Positions 8,636 through 17,610 of a DNA stretch of 64,000 nucleotides are shown here, piece by piece. The position numbers and the translations under genes are program-made. The stretch comes from Hyphomonas johnsonii MHS-2. GTDB taxonomy: Bacteria; Pseudomonadota; Alphaproteobacteria; Caulobacterales; Hyphomonadaceae. The stretch is from positions 186,001-250,000 of the forward strand of contig NZ_ARYK01000002.1 of assembly GCF_000685275.1 (NCBI RefSeq), written 5' to 3'. Position 1 is the first letter of the stretch; each line of letters begins with the position of its first letter. Below the pieces are notes generated by a model. It saw only the letters and a program-made list of their open reading frames with translations, did no database searches and was not told the origin of the DNA.

Positions 8636-9667
8636 GTGAACAAGCGGCAACCGATTACGATCAAGGAAGTAGCAGAAGCCGCCGGCGTCTCGCAGATGAC
8701 CGTTTCCCGGGTCCTGAACAAGCAGAAACTGGTCAAGGAATCCACGCGATTGCGTGTGGAAGCTGCGATTGCAGCGCTCAATTATCGTCCAAACCTCATG
8801 GCACGCGGCCTGGCCGGCGGAAAATCCAAACTGATTGGTCTCGCCTACTACAACCCCAGCCCGAGTTACCTGAGCGCCCTCCTTGTCAGTGCATTGAAGC
8901 AGTGCCGTGATCTCGGGCACCACCTGGTCATCGAAGACTTGTCGGATATCGAGGGCGACCTCGACAATTCGGTCATCATCGGGCGGCTGAGTTCCATCCG
9001 GCTGGATGGCCTGATCCTGGCGCCGCCCCTGAGCAACAACCGGACCCTGCTGAAACTGATGCAAGACATGGGGATTCCGGTCGTCGCGCTGAGCTATCGC
9101 GACCCCGGTTCCAACCATTCAAGCGTCGCATTTGACGACGTCGCCGCGGCCTTCCTGATGACGGAATTGCTGATCGAGAACGGCCACAGCCGGATCGGGT
9201 TCATCCGGGGCCCGCTCGAGCATCCATCCGCCCGCCAGCGCCAGATCGGTTATGAAAATGCGCTCAAGGCGCATGACATTCCAGTGGACAAGAGCCTGAT
9301 CTTTGACGGGGATTTCACCTTCAAATCGGGGATGGACCTCGCCAACGACGTGCTGGAACTCAAGACGCCTCCAACTGCCATCTTCGCGAGCAATGATGAC
9401 ATGGCGGCTGGCGTGATCGCCGGGGCCCAGCGACGCGGCGTAAAGGTGCCGTCCGAACTGTCGATCGTCGGTTTCGACGATACGGCGATCGCGGCGGCGA
9501 TTTGGCCGCGCCTGACCACCGTGAAGCAGCCCATCGCCGAAATGGCGCAAACAGCTGTCGACATGATCTCCGACATCACGAGCAGTGCGTGGGACGGCGA
9601 ACCGGCGCATGTGACCATCGACACGATCCAGATCATCGAACGGGAAAGCCTCGTGAAGCGCAGCTGA
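8636..9667 (+). CDS. LacI-family repressor, probable xylose/xylan regulator
   Basis: This 343-residue protein has a LacI helix-turn-helix at residues 7-55 (ITIKEVAEAAGVSQMTVSRV, then YRPN) and a periplasmic-binding-like effector domain afterwards (GLILAPP, NGHSRIGFIRGP, FASNDDMAAGVI, SIVGFDDT). It starts at GTG 8636 behind GGGA. It sits between the xylanase and the xylose symporter and kinase genes, and boxes of the LacI type occur at most divergent promoters around it. The likely role is repression of the xylan genes, relieved by xylose or a derivative, as known for XylR of Caulobacter; the effector here is inferred. Confidence 0.88.
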   Translation: MNKRQPITIKEVAEAAGVSQMTVSRVLNKQKLVKESTRLRVEAAIAALNYRPNLMARGLAGGKSKLIGLAYYNPSPSYLSALLVSALKQCRDLGHHLVIEDLSDIEGDLDNSVIIGRLSSIRLDGLILAPPLSNNRTLLKLMQDMGIPVVALSYRDPGSNHSSVAFDDVAAAFLMTELLIENGHSRIGFIRGPLEHPSARQRQIGYENALKAHDIPVDKSLIFDGDFTFKSGMDLANDVLELKTPPTAIFASNDDMAAGVIAGAQRRGVKVPSELSIVGFDDTAIAAAIWPRLTTVKQPIAEMAQTAVDMISDITSSAWDGEPAHVTIDTIQIIERESLVKRS

Positions 9668-9775
9668 GCGCGCCGCCACACGGGCCGTTTCAGGTCATTT
9701 CCTCGCGGGCCGCGAGGCAAGAACGACGCGCCATCGGGATCGTTCGTTTCATATCCAACGATATCTTTCGAATAA

Positions 9776-9809
9776 AAAAGCAGCAGGCGGTAAACCACCT
9801 GCCGCTTTT
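9776..9809. terminator. Bidirectional intrinsic terminator between lacI-type and symporter genes
   Basis: Two 16-base arms (9776-9791 and 9794-9809) pair at 14 of 16 positions around a two-base loop. The hairpin begins with a run of A and ends with a run of T, so it can stop transcription from both strands. It lies between the convergent LacI-type gene and the sugar symporter gene, exactly where a shared terminator is expected. Confidence 0.8.
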
Positions 9810-9828
9810 CGCATCGATCGGACGCGTC

Positions 9829-11253
9829 CTAGTTCAGCATTTCTTCCAGTTCCTTGCCCTTCGTCTCTCGAACCGCCCAGACAACGAAGAATATCGAGAT
9901 GAATGCAAACACGGCGTAGATGCCATAGGCACCCGCCAACCCGATCGCGGCGCTGCCGAGCATCATCGGGAACGTCCATGTGATCAGGAAGTTCGCAATC
10001 CACTGGAAGAACCCTGCCACAGCGAGCCCGGATCCCCTGATTTGGTTGGGGAACATTTCGCCCAGCGACACCCACATGACGGGGCCCCACGACCCATTGA
10101 AGAAGGCCACATAGGCATTCGCGGCCAACAGTGCGATCAATCCGATACTGCCCGGCAGGATCACATGCTCGTCCACGACCCGGGCCTGCGAGAAGCAGAA
10201 AACCAGAATGGCCAGGGTCACTGCCATGCCGATCGAACCGACAAACAGGAGCGGCTTGCGTCCGATCCGGTCGATCAGCGCAAGGGCGATGATCACCGCG
10301 ATGATGGATACCGCGCCGGAAATCACGTTGATCAGCAGGGCGTCCCCTTCAGAGAAGCCAACGGCCTGCCAGAGCACAGCGCCATAGTAGAACACGACGT
10401 TGATGCCGACGAGTTGCTGAAAGGTCGCCAAACCGATGCCGATCCAGACAATCGGCCGGAGAACCGTGCCCTTTGCAAGCACGTCCGACAATTTCGGCTT
10501 GTGATGATCGGCGGCAAGAGAATGTTCGATCTCGCCAACCTTTTCCTGCGCACGCCGGTTACCACTGATGCGCGCCAGCACGCTCTCGGCTTTTGCCATG
10601 CTGCCCTTGACCACGAGAAACCGCGGGCTCTCGGGAATGAACAACAGCGCGACCAGAAAAAATGTTGCCGGCAGAAGTTCGATCCAGAACATCCAGCGCC
10701 AGGCCTCGAATCCGAAAAGCCACTCGTTGAGTGACGATCCGGCGGCCCCGGCGATGAGATAATTGCTGAGGAACGCGATGAACAAGCCGCTGATGATGGC
10801 AACCTGCTGGATCGACGAAAGGCGGCCGCGATACTTGGCCGGAGCAATCTCGGAAATATAGGCTGGCGACATCACGCTTGCGGCGCCAACGGCCAGGCCA
10901 CCGATGACACGGTACACGATGAATTCCGGTGAACTGCCGGCAACGCCCGAACCCCAGGCGCTGACTATGAAGAAGCACGCTGCAGCGATCATCATCGTGC
11001 GCCGTCCGAACAGGTCCGACAGGCGTCCCGCAAGTGCCGCACCGACCGCACAGCCAAGCAGCATGGACGCAACATTCAGCCCGGTCCCGATTTCTTCGGA
11101 ATGGAAGGCAACCCTCAGGCCGTCTACGGTTCCGTTGATAACGCCGCTGTCGAAGCCGAAGAGAAACCCTCCGATCGTCGCCACGCAACTGATGAGTATC
11201 ACGAATGCAAAGTCCCCTTCGGACTTGCCGGACATAGATGTGGTATCGGTCAT
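9829..11253 (-). CDS. xylE: Sugar porter MFS, probable D-xylose/H+ symporter
   Basis: This 474-residue inner-membrane protein has about 12 transmembrane segments and the signatures of the sugar porter branch of the major facilitator superfamily. These are GGFLFGFDSGVING in helix 1, GRLSDLFGRR after helix 2, PESPRFLV, QQLVGINVVFYYG in helix 7, DRIGRKPLL, and RETKG at the C-terminal end. It probably imports D-xylose with protons; the symbol rests on context as well as family. GGGGAGG precedes ATG 11253. It is divergent from xylB across a region with three operator-like boxes. Confidence 0.85.
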   Translation of the reverse strand: MTDTTSMSGKSEGDFAFVILISCVATIGGFLFGFDSGVINGTVDGLRVAFHSEEIGTGLNVASMLLGCAVGAALAGRLSDLFGRRTMMIAAACFFIVSAWGSGVAGSSPEFIVYRVIGGLAVGAASVMSPAYISEIAPAKYRGRLSSIQQVAIISGLFIAFLSNYLIAGAAGSSLNEWLFGFEAWRWMFWIELLPATFFLVALLFIPESPRFLVVKGSMAKAESVLARISGNRRAQEKVGEIEHSLAADHHKPKLSDVLAKGTVLRPIVWIGIGLATFQQLVGINVVFYYGAVLWQAVGFSEGDALLINVISGAVSIIAVIIALALIDRIGRKPLLFVGSIGMAVTLAILVFCFSQARVVDEHVILPGSIGLIALLAANAYVAFFNGSWGPVMWVSLGEMFPNQIRGSGLAVAGFFQWIANFLITWTFPMMLGSAAIGLAGAYGIYAVFAFISIFFVVWAVRETKGKELEEMLN

Positions 11254-11323
11254 TTCGCCTCCCCTTTTCGATCGGTGGATTTAGCTCCGCCTGATCATCT
11301 CTGCTTCAGATCGAACCCTAAAA

Positions 11324-11337
11324 TGTTAGGGCTATCA
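11324..11337. promoter_or_regulatory. LacI-type operator, site 3 (symporter side)
   Basis: TGTTAGGGCTATCA agrees with the recurrent box at 12 of 14 positions. It is 71 bases upstream of the symporter start, and a weaker second half-match follows directly at 11339-11352. Confidence 0.6.
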
Positions 11338-11503
11338 TTGCAACGCTAACCTACCCCACTCAAAGCTCAAAGCGATTTCGCCTTGGTGGAACATCTGACC
11401 GTCTCACAGCGCGTACCGCATTCACAACTCCAGCGTGATCAATTTTTTTGAGCCGTGCAGGGGAGAAAACGTGCGCTCCACTCTTGTCGGAATATACCTC
11501 AGA

Positions 11504-11517
11504 TGTTAGCGGTATCA
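11504..11517. promoter_or_regulatory. LacI-type operator, site 4 (xylB side)
   Basis: TGTTAGCGGTATCA agrees with the recurrent box at 12 of 14 positions and lies 57 bases upstream of the xylB GTG start, a usual distance for a promoter-blocking operator. Confidence 0.62.
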
Positions 11518-11573
11518 ACAAGCAATAATTAAATTGCGCGCGGCCTCGACGGCGCTCAAAGGGAATTTGATCA

Positions 11574-13037
11574 GTGTTTTTGGGAATCGATATCGGCACT
11601 TCCAGTGTGAAGGCGCTCCTGCTCGACGACGCCGGCGCGGTGGTCGATACGAGCAGTGCCGACATCCCAATTTCGCGACCGAAGCCGCTTTGGTCCGAGC
11701 AAAAGCCGGCAGACTGGTGGACCGCGACCAACATGGCCGTGGCCAGTCTCGATGTGAACAAGCGCCACCGGGTCAAGGCCGTCGGCCTCTCGGGGCAGAT
11801 GCACGGCGCAACCCTGCTCGACAAGGCGCTCTCGCCGCTCAGGCCGGCGATTCTCTGGAATGACGGACGCAGCGTCGCCGAAAGTGCCGAACTGCAGGAA
11901 CGCGAGCCGGAATTCGTCAGCAAGGGCGGCAATCTTGTGATGCCCGGCTTTACCGCACCGAAACTGGAATGGGTGCGGCACCACGAACCGGACATCTTCG
12001 CAAAAATCCACAAGGTGCTGCTGCCAAAGGATTATGTCCGCTTGCGCATGACCGGCGATGTTGCATCCGACATGTCCGACTCTGCCGGGACGTTGTGGAT
12101 GGATGTCGCAAACCGGCGTTGGCACGCGCCCCTGCTGCAAGCGTGCGGATTGTCCGAAGAGCAGATGCCAACCCTGTACGAAGGCACGGAGCCGACAGGC
12201 GTCCTGCGCCAGGAAGCTGCCGAAGCATGGGGCATGGACCGCGTGCCTGTTGTCGCAGGCGGTGGGGACAATGCGGCGGGCGCTGTCGGTGCCGGCGTGG
12301 TTGATGAAGGCGATGCCCTCCTGTCGCTCGGAACCTCGGGTGTCATTTTTGTTGCCGGCAATACTTTCAGGTCAAATCCCGGCTCTGCCGCACACGCATT
12401 CTGTCATGCGCTGCCGGACCGGTGGCACCTGATGTCAGTCATGCTCAGCGCAGCGAGCTGCCTGGACTGGGCCTGCCGCGCAACCGGCACGAAGAATGCC
12501 GAACAGCTAATCGAAAAGGCCGAACGGGACGGAACGCTCGCCTGCCAGGAGGTCTTCCTCCCCTACCTGTCAGGTGAGCGAACGCCGCATAACAATCCTT
12601 ATGCGAGCGGCGTCCTGTTCGGTCTGAGTCATGACACAGGCACGGCGCAGATCGCGCAGGCCGTCCTTGAGGGAGTCGCGTTCGGCATGGGCGATGGCCT
12701 GGACGCGCTGCTCGCCGGCGGTATCGACATCCGGTCGATCTCCGTCATCGGCGGCGGGTCACAATCAGCCTATTGGGGACGCATTCTGGCCGCTGTTCTG
12801 AAGCGGCCATTGTTCTATCGCGACGGGGCCGCCAACGGCCCGGCGCTCGGCGCTGCGCGGCTCGCCCGCTACTCCCAGGCGGGCGGTTCGTTTGAAGACG
12901 CATTCGCCGCCCCCGCGACGACGAACGTGATCGAACCGCACGACGCCGACATGGATCTTCTCGACGTCAAACGCGAGAAATTTTCACGCCTTTACAAGGC
13001 GCTTTCACCCGAATTCACAGGAGCTTCGAATGGCTGA
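11574..13037 (+). CDS. xylB: Xylulokinase
   Basis: This 487-residue FGGY-family kinase phosphorylates D-xylulose to xylulose 5-phosphate. It opens with the nucleotide-binding strand FLGIDIGTSSVKALLLD, then GLSGQMHGATLLD, and has AGGGDNAAGAVGAGV in the hinge and SVIGGGSQSAYWG in the second half, all matching XylB. It starts at GTG 11574 behind AAAGGGA. Its last bases overlap the xylA start by eight nucleotides, so the two are translationally coupled. The presence of XylA/XylB shows the isomerase route for xylose rather than the oxidative Weimberg route known from Caulobacter. Confidence 0.95.
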   Translation: MFLGIDIGTSSVKALLLDDAGAVVDTSSADIPISRPKPLWSEQKPADWWTATNMAVASLDVNKRHRVKAVGLSGQMHGATLLDKALSPLRPAILWNDGRSVAESAELQEREPEFVSKGGNLVMPGFTAPKLEWVRHHEPDIFAKIHKVLLPKDYVRLRMTGDVASDMSDSAGTLWMDVANRRWHAPLLQACGLSEEQMPTLYEGTEPTGVLRQEAAEAWGMDRVPVVAGGGDNAAGAVGAGVVDEGDALLSLGTSGVIFVAGNTFRSNPGSAAHAFCHALPDRWHLMSVMLSAASCLDWACRATGTKNAEQLIEKAERDGTLACQEVFLPYLSGERTPHNNPYASGVLFGLSHDTGTAQIAQAVLEGVAFGMGDGLDALLAGGIDIRSISVIGGGSQSAYWGRILAAVLKRPLFYRDGAANGPALGAARLARYSQAGGSFEDAFAAPATTNVIEPHDADMDLLDVKREKFSRLYKALSPEFTGASNG

Positions 13038-14373
13038 CACTAATACATCATTGAGTACACGTTCGATATTTTCAGATATCGCGCCGATCAAATTCGAAGG
13101 GCCGGATACCGAGAACCAGCTCGCGTATCGCTACTACAACAAGGACCAGATCGTCCTTGGAAAGCGGATGGAAGACCATCTCCGCATGGCTGTCTGCTAC
13201 TGGCATTCGTTCTGCTGGGACGGGTTCGATATTTTCGGCGCAGGCACGTTCGACCGCCCGTGGCACGGCGGTGCCAATGACCGCGCAGCTGCGGACCTGA
13301 AAATGGCCGCCGCCTTCGATTTCTTCAGCAAGCTTGGCCTCCCCTATTATTGCTTCCACGATGTCGATGTGACGGAAGCCTCCGACACGCCCGATGCGCT
13401 GTCGAACAACTTCAAGCGCTCCAGCGACAATCTCGCCGCCTACCAGGAAGAAACCGGCACCAAGCTGCTGTGGGGCACGGCAAACCTTTTCAGCCACCCG
13501 CGCTATGCCGCCGGCGGCCTGACCAATCCCGACCCGGAAGTCGCCGCCTGCGCGATCCGGCAAATCCGGGATTGCCTCGAGGCGACGCACCGTCTTGGCG
13601 GTTCGAACTATGTGCTGTGGGGAGGCCGCGAAGGCTATGACACTTTGCTCAATACCGACCTCAATCGCGAGCTTGAGAATTTCGGACGCTTCCTGTCCAT
13701 GGTGGTCGAGCACAAGCACAAGATCGGGTTCACCGGGAAGATCCTGATCGAGCCGAAGCCGCACGAACCAATGTACCACCAGTATGATTTCGACACTGCG
13801 ACGATCTACGGCTTCCTCTCGCGGTTCGACCTGCTGGGTGAAGTGCACGTCAATATCGAACCGAACCACGCGACCTTGTCGGGACACAGCTTCGCGCATG
13901 AAGTTGCCACGGCCGTCTCTCTCGGCATGATGGGGTCGATCGACATCAATAGCGGCAACTACCAGAACGGCTGGGACACTGACCAGTTCAATCTCGACAG
14001 TCGGGATATCACACTGGCGCTGCTCGAATTGCTGCCGTCTGGCGGGCTTGATACAGGCGGTTTCAATTTCGACGCCAAGGTCCGGCGCCAGAGCAGCGAA
14101 CCGGTCGACCTGTTCTACGGTCACATCGGCGGCGCGGATGCCCTCGCCCGCGCCCTCCTGGCGGCTGCCGACCTGGTCGAGCGTGGCCAGATCAGTGAGA
14201 TGAAACAGAAGCGCTATGCCGGATGGGACGGTCCCCTCGGCCAGAATATGACGTCAGACCAGGCGTCGCTGGCCTCGATCGCGGATCAGGCAGCGACAGC
14301 CGGATTGAACGGGACGCACAGTTCAGGGCACCAGGAATATCTCGAAAACCTCGTCGCCCGCAGCTTGAAATAG
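13030..14373 (+). CDS. xylA: Xylose isomerase
   Basis: This 447-residue cytoplasmic enzyme converts D-xylose to D-xylulose. The length and motifs fit the larger class II isomerases: [71 protein letters not shown], and the metal site [16 protein letters not shown]. An ACAGGAG ribosome site lies inside the end of xylB. It is the middle gene of the xylB-xylA-aldolase operon. Confidence 0.97.
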   Translation: MADTNTSLSTRSIFSDIAPIKFEGPDTENQLAYRYYNKDQIVLGKRMEDHLRMAVCYWHSFCWDGFDIFGAGTFDRPWHGGANDRAAADLKMAAAFDFFSKLGLPYYCFHDVDVTEASDTPDALSNNFKRSSDNLAAYQEETGTKLLWGTANLFSHPRYAAGGLTNPDPEVAACAIRQIRDCLEATHRLGGSNYVLWGGREGYDTLLNTDLNRELENFGRFLSMVVEHKHKIGFTGKILIEPKPHEPMYHQYDFDTATIYGFLSRFDLLGEVHVNIEPNHATLSGHSFAHEVATAVSLGMMGSIDINSGNYQNGWDTDQFNLDSRDITLALLELLPSGGLDTGGFNFDAKVRRQSSEPVDLFYGHIGGADALARALLAAADLVERGQISEMKQKRYAGWDGPLGQNMTSDQASLASIADQAATAGLNGTHSSGHQEYLENLVARSLK

Positions 14374-14383
14374 GACGCAGGCG

Positions 14384-15034
14384 ATGGAATTCTTTGTTGA
14401 TACGGCTGACCTCGAAGCCATTGCGGAGCTGAATGCGCTGGGCCTGGTGGACGGCGTCACGACCAATCCAAGCCTGGTCAAGAAAGTGGGCCGTGATTTC
14501 AAGGAGCTGATCGCCGAGATCTGCGCCCTGGTTGATGGCCCGGTGAGCGCCGAGGTCATCTCGGTCGATGCCGAAGGCATGCTGCAACAAGGCCGGACGC
14601 TGGCGGGGATTGCCCCGAATGTGGTCGTCAAACTGCCCCTGACACTGGCTGGTCTGCAGGTCTGCAAGACCCTGTCCGGCGAGGGCATTGCGACCAACGT
14701 CACGCTCTGCTTTTCAGCCAACCAGGCCTTGCTCGCCGCCAAGGCGGGCGCGACCTATATTTCGCCGTTCATCGGCCGGCTTGATGACATTCATATCGAC
14801 GGCGTCGATCTGATAAGCAACATCCGAACGATCTATGACAATTACCAGTTCGAAACGAAGATCCTCGCGGCGTCGATCCGCAGCCCGCTGCATGTAAAGG
14901 ACTGCGCGCTCATCGGCGCCGACGTCATTACAGCTCCGCCACCGGTCATCAGCGCGCTTGCCAATCATGTCCTGACAGACAACGGCCTCAAGACCTTCCT
15001 GGCTGACGCAAAATCAGCAGGCATCACGATCTAG
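14384..15034 (+). CDS. fsa: Fructose-6-phosphate aldolase / small transaldolase
   Basis: This 216-residue protein is a short transaldolase-family enzyme of the FSA/TalC type. It starts MEFFVDTAD, shows [11 protein letters not shown] in the first helix-strand unit, and has the Schiff-base lysine in VVVKLPLT (about residue 85). [28 protein letters not shown] is family-typical. It probably handles pentose-phosphate carbon made from xylulose 5-phosphate; whether it acts as a transaldolase or an aldolase cannot be told from sequence. It lies 10 bases after xylA in the same operon. Confidence 0.9.
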   Translation: MEFFVDTADLEAIAELNALGLVDGVTTNPSLVKKVGRDFKELIAEICALVDGPVSAEVISVDAEGMLQQGRTLAGIAPNVVVKLPLTLAGLQVCKTLSGEGIATNVTLCFSANQALLAAKAGATYISPFIGRLDDIHIDGVDLISNIRTIYDNYQFETKILAASIRSPLHVKDCALIGADVITAPPPVISALANHVLTDNGLKTFLADAKSAGITI

Positions 15035-15044
15035 GAGAACCCCG

Positions 15045-15125
15045 GTGTACCAGCTGCATATCCCGTACCTCCTGGGCCGCAGCGAACTTGGCCACCCGGC
15101 CCACTTGCCGGGTGGCGCATTTTGA
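15045..15125 (+). CDS. Possible 26-codon leader or small ORF overlapping a terminator
   Basis: A GTG codon at 15045 follows a strong AGGAG site (15033-15037) and opens a 26-residue frame beginning MYQLHIPYLLGR and ending in GGAF. The last third of the frame lies inside the intrinsic terminator that follows the aldolase gene, and its stop sits at the terminator tail. It could be a leader peptide, an expressed small protein or chance. No homology can be judged from so short a sequence. Confidence 0.3.
   Translation: MYQLHIPYLLGRSELGHPAHLPGGAF
15091..15123 (+). terminator. Intrinsic terminator after xylB-xylA-fsa operon
   Basis: A perfect 10-base stem (GCCACCCGGC paired with GCCGGGTGGC) with a six-base loop is followed by GCATTTT. 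It lies between the aldolase gene and the acetylesterase gene and would end or attenuate the xyl operon transcript. Confidence 0.8.
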
Positions 15126-15143
15126 AAACGGAAGACTACCGAG

Positions 15144-17078
15144 ATGAAGTTCGATATCCGACTGTCCGTGCTTTTCGCTGCAGTGATGACCCTGATGCCG
15201 TCTGCGCTTGCCATTCCGCAGCTGGACGGGCCGGTTACGGATTTCGCCGTCCTGCAGCGCGGATCTGAAATCCCGCTGGCGGGAACGGCGACTGCGGGGT
15301 CGCCGGTATCGGTGACGTTCGGGGATACCGAAATCTCCACGACAGCAGATGCCTCAGGCGCCTGGCAGGCCGGGCTTGCGCCGCTTCCGGCGGGAGGGCC
15401 CTACGACCTGGCGATCAGCGATTCAGATGGTGGGCTGGTCCTTCACGACATTCTTGTTGGTGATGTCATCCTGTGTTCAGGCCAATCGAACATGGAGTTT
15501 CCGGTCTATCGGGCACTGAACCCAGACCGGATCATTTCAGAATCGATCAATCCAGCCCTTCGTTTGTTGACGATCCCTCACGTCTCCAGCATCAGCGAGC
15601 AGCGCCAGCTGCCGACAGGCGCGGTTTGGACAAAGGCCGAGGCCGACCCCATCAGGGACTTTTCGGCTGTCTGCCTGGCCACCGGGCTCGCGGTTCAGGA
15701 GGCGAGCGGTGTTCCCGTGGGGCTGATCGATTCCTCCTGGGGCGGCTCGCAGATCGAGGCATGGCTTTCGGCGGCCGACCTTGAGGACCTGGGCACTTTC
15801 ACAGACCAGTTGAGCCAGCTCGCGCTCTACGCAAGCGACCCCAAGGCCGCGATGAGGGCCTATGGAGCGCAGTGGCAGACCTGGTGGCGCGGCGCCTATG
15901 ACGGCGACGAGACCTGGGCCGGCCCGGCGACCGGGCCGGGCTGGAAGACGGCGCCGGACATCATGACCGACTGGAAAGCCTATGGCGATCCTACCACGGC
16001 CGATCACCTTGGCCGGGTGTGGTTCGGGAAGACATTCACACTCTCCCGGAAGCAGGCGCAGGACGGCGCAAGCCTGTCGCTGGGGCTGTTTGACGATACA
16101 GATGCAACCTGGATCAATGGTCACTTCCTGGGCTCGACGTCCAGCTGGACGGATCCGAGAACCTATGCCGTGCCAGCTGGCTTCCTCAAGCGGGGCGAGA
16201 ACACGATCATTGTCAATGTCCGCAACACTTACGGTATGGGCGGGATGCTCGGCCCCAATGATGCAGTCGCCCTGCACCTTGGGTCGACCGAGACCATTCC
16301 GCTGGGATCAGACTGGACGTACCGGGTTGTCAGCGAGGACAAGGCCGGAGGGCCGCAGCCACCCTGGGAGACAGTCGGCGGCTATACCACGATCCACAAT
16401 GCCATGATTTCGCCGCTGGCCGGGTATCCGCTTCATGCCGCCCTCTGGTACCAGGGGGAAAGCAACGCGGATCGCGGCACCCAATACCAGCCCTTGCTCG
16501 AGCAGCTGATCGCCAGCTGGCGCAAGGACTTTGGCGCGGACCTTCCGGTCGTCATCGTGCAGTTGCCGGGCTATGGCGCGATGCCGGACAAGCCCGGGCC
16601 ATCGGGATGGTCGGACGTGCGCGAAGCCCAACGACGGGTCGCGGCGGATGATCCGAGAACCGGCCTCGCCGTCACCATGGATGCCGGCGAGCGGACCGAT
16701 ATCCACCCGGCGAACAAAGCGGTCGTGGCAGAGCGTGTGACCAAGGTGCTGGCCATTCTGACCGGCCGGGACACGGGCTTTCCTGACGGCATCGCGCCTG
16801 TCCGGGCGCAGCGAAATGGCGACGCCATCCTGCTCGAAATGCCGAACGATCAGTTGAAAGTCATCGGGGCCGCCAGGCCGATCGCGTTCCAGGTCTGCAG
16901 CAAGTCCGGCGATTGCGCGTGGGCAGATGCCAGCCTGGACGGCGCGCTGATCACCGTCACCGTACCGGCCGGGGTGCCAGCAGCCGATGTCCGGTATTGC
17001 TGGGGCGACGCCCCGATCTGCAACCTCTTTTCCAATGACGATGTTCCGGTGAGCCCGTTCCGCATGGCGCTCGACTAG
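15144..17078 (+). CDS. Exported SASA-family acetylesterase (sialate O-acetylesterase / acetylxylan esterase type)
   Basis: This 644-residue protein has a cleavable signal peptide (to about Ala23) and the SGNH-type SASA fold. The serine nucleophile is Ser115 in CSGQSNMEFP; GESNADRG and the DIHPANK segment (Asp/His) complete the expected catalytic set. A jelly-roll insert of about 140 residues (near 280-420, with ATWINGHFLG and FLKRGENTIIV) splits the esterase domain, as in many members. Relatives in xylan loci remove acetyl groups from xylan, and that is the likely job here; sialic acid is unlikely given the surroundings. It follows the aldolase terminator and may have its own promoter. Confidence 0.87.
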   Translation: MKFDIRLSVLFAAVMTLMPSALAIPQLDGPVTDFAVLQRGSEIPLAGTATAGSPVSVTFGDTEISTTADASGAWQAGLAPLPAGGPYDLAISDSDGGLVLHDILVGDVILCSGQSNMEFPVYRALNPDRIISESINPALRLLTIPHVSSISEQRQLPTGAVWTKAEADPIRDFSAVCLATGLAVQEASGVPVGLIDSSWGGSQIEAWLSAADLEDLGTFTDQLSQLALYASDPKAAMRAYGAQWQTWWRGAYDGDETWAGPATGPGWKTAPDIMTDWKAYGDPTTADHLGRVWFGKTFTLSRKQAQDGASLSLGLFDDTDATWINGHFLGSTSSWTDPRTYAVPAGFLKRGENTIIVNVRNTYGMGGMLGPNDAVALHLGSTETIPLGSDWTYRVVSEDKAGGPQPPWETVGGYTTIHNAMISPLAGYPLHAALWYQGESNADRGTQYQPLLEQLIASWRKDFGADLPVVIVQLPGYGAMPDKPGPSGWSDVREAQRRVAADDPRTGLAVTMDAGERTDIHPANKAVVAERVTKVLAILTGRDTGFPDGIAPVRAQRNGDAILLEMPNDQLKVIGAARPIAFQVCSKSGDCAWADASLDGALITVTVPAGVPAADVRYCWGDAPICNLFSNDDVPVSPFRMALD

Positions 17079-17160
17079 CGGGTCTGCGAGTGCCTGCACA
17101 CCCGCCCGGAGCCTGCTTTCAGTGTCCGGCAAAAGTGCCTGATTGGGTGGGAAGAGAGGC

Positions 17161-17400
17161 CTAGCCGTCCACGTCGGTCTGGGGCCGGTCTTCGCCATGG
17201 GCATATTCTGTGTGCCATTTGCCCGCTTCATCCTCCCAGGTGATGTGCGCATCCTTGCCGGGAAGGTTCTGCCGGCGCGCCGCGGACAGGGCTGCTGCAC
17301 GCGCTGCATCATGAGTCCTGAACTCTTCCGACAGGGTGTCTCCGAGCTTGTAGACCCAGCCATCTCCATGACGGACGACATGATAGACGATCTTTTCCAT
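17161..17400 (-). CDS. Small DUF2188-family protein
   Basis: This 79-residue protein fits the DUF2188 family of small, widespread proteins of unknown role: IVYHVVRHGDGWVYKLGD, the alanine-rich DAARAAALSAARRQN helix, and WEDEAGKWHTEYAHG. The start at ATG 17400 is preferred to ATG 17439 because the family begins with the short strand and GGGAAGAGAAG lies upstream. It has no signal peptide or membrane segment. It stands alone between the esterase and the halogenase gene, and no function can be given. Confidence 0.75.
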   Translation of the reverse strand: MEKIVYHVVRHGDGWVYKLGDTLSEEFRTHDAARAAALSAARRQNLPGKDAHITWEDEAGKWHTEYAHGEDRPQTDVDG

Positions 17401-17610
17401 GGTGCTTCTCTTCCCTGCGATTTGGTATTGATACGTCACGCCAGGGATCCTCGTCGGACACCCGGGGCCGGGTACGTGTTTGCATGCGTCGTGGGTTGCA
17501 TATTGGGCCGTGCACCATTGCCTACAAGGGCGCAGCGCTGGAGGCAGATCAGCGCACGGCGTGAACGGTCTGGGAATCCGCAGGCCCTGACATGGCCGGC
17601 GGCGGGCACC

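Larger units (their letters stand above)
11254..11573. promoter_or_regulatory. Divergent symporter/xylB promoter region
   Basis: These 320 bases hold no gene. They contain three matches to the window's LacI-type box: TGTTAGGGCTATCA at 11324-11337 (12 of 14), a weaker TGCAACGCTAACCT at 11339-11352 (10 of 14), and TGTTAGCGGTATCA at 11504-11517 (12 of 14). The first pair lies near the symporter gene and the last one near xylB, with about 165 bases between, so repression loops are possible. No confident -35/-10 pair was picked out. Confidence 0.6.

Noticed and set aside
9502..10734. 410-codon plus-strand frame across the symporter gene
   Set aside because: It is antisense to the symporter, rich in Arg, His and Asp, and passes through the bidirectional terminator.
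17079..17160. GCGGGT/ACCCGC inverted repeat between the esterase and DUF2188 genes
   Set aside because: Long loop and no T-run; too weak for a terminator call.
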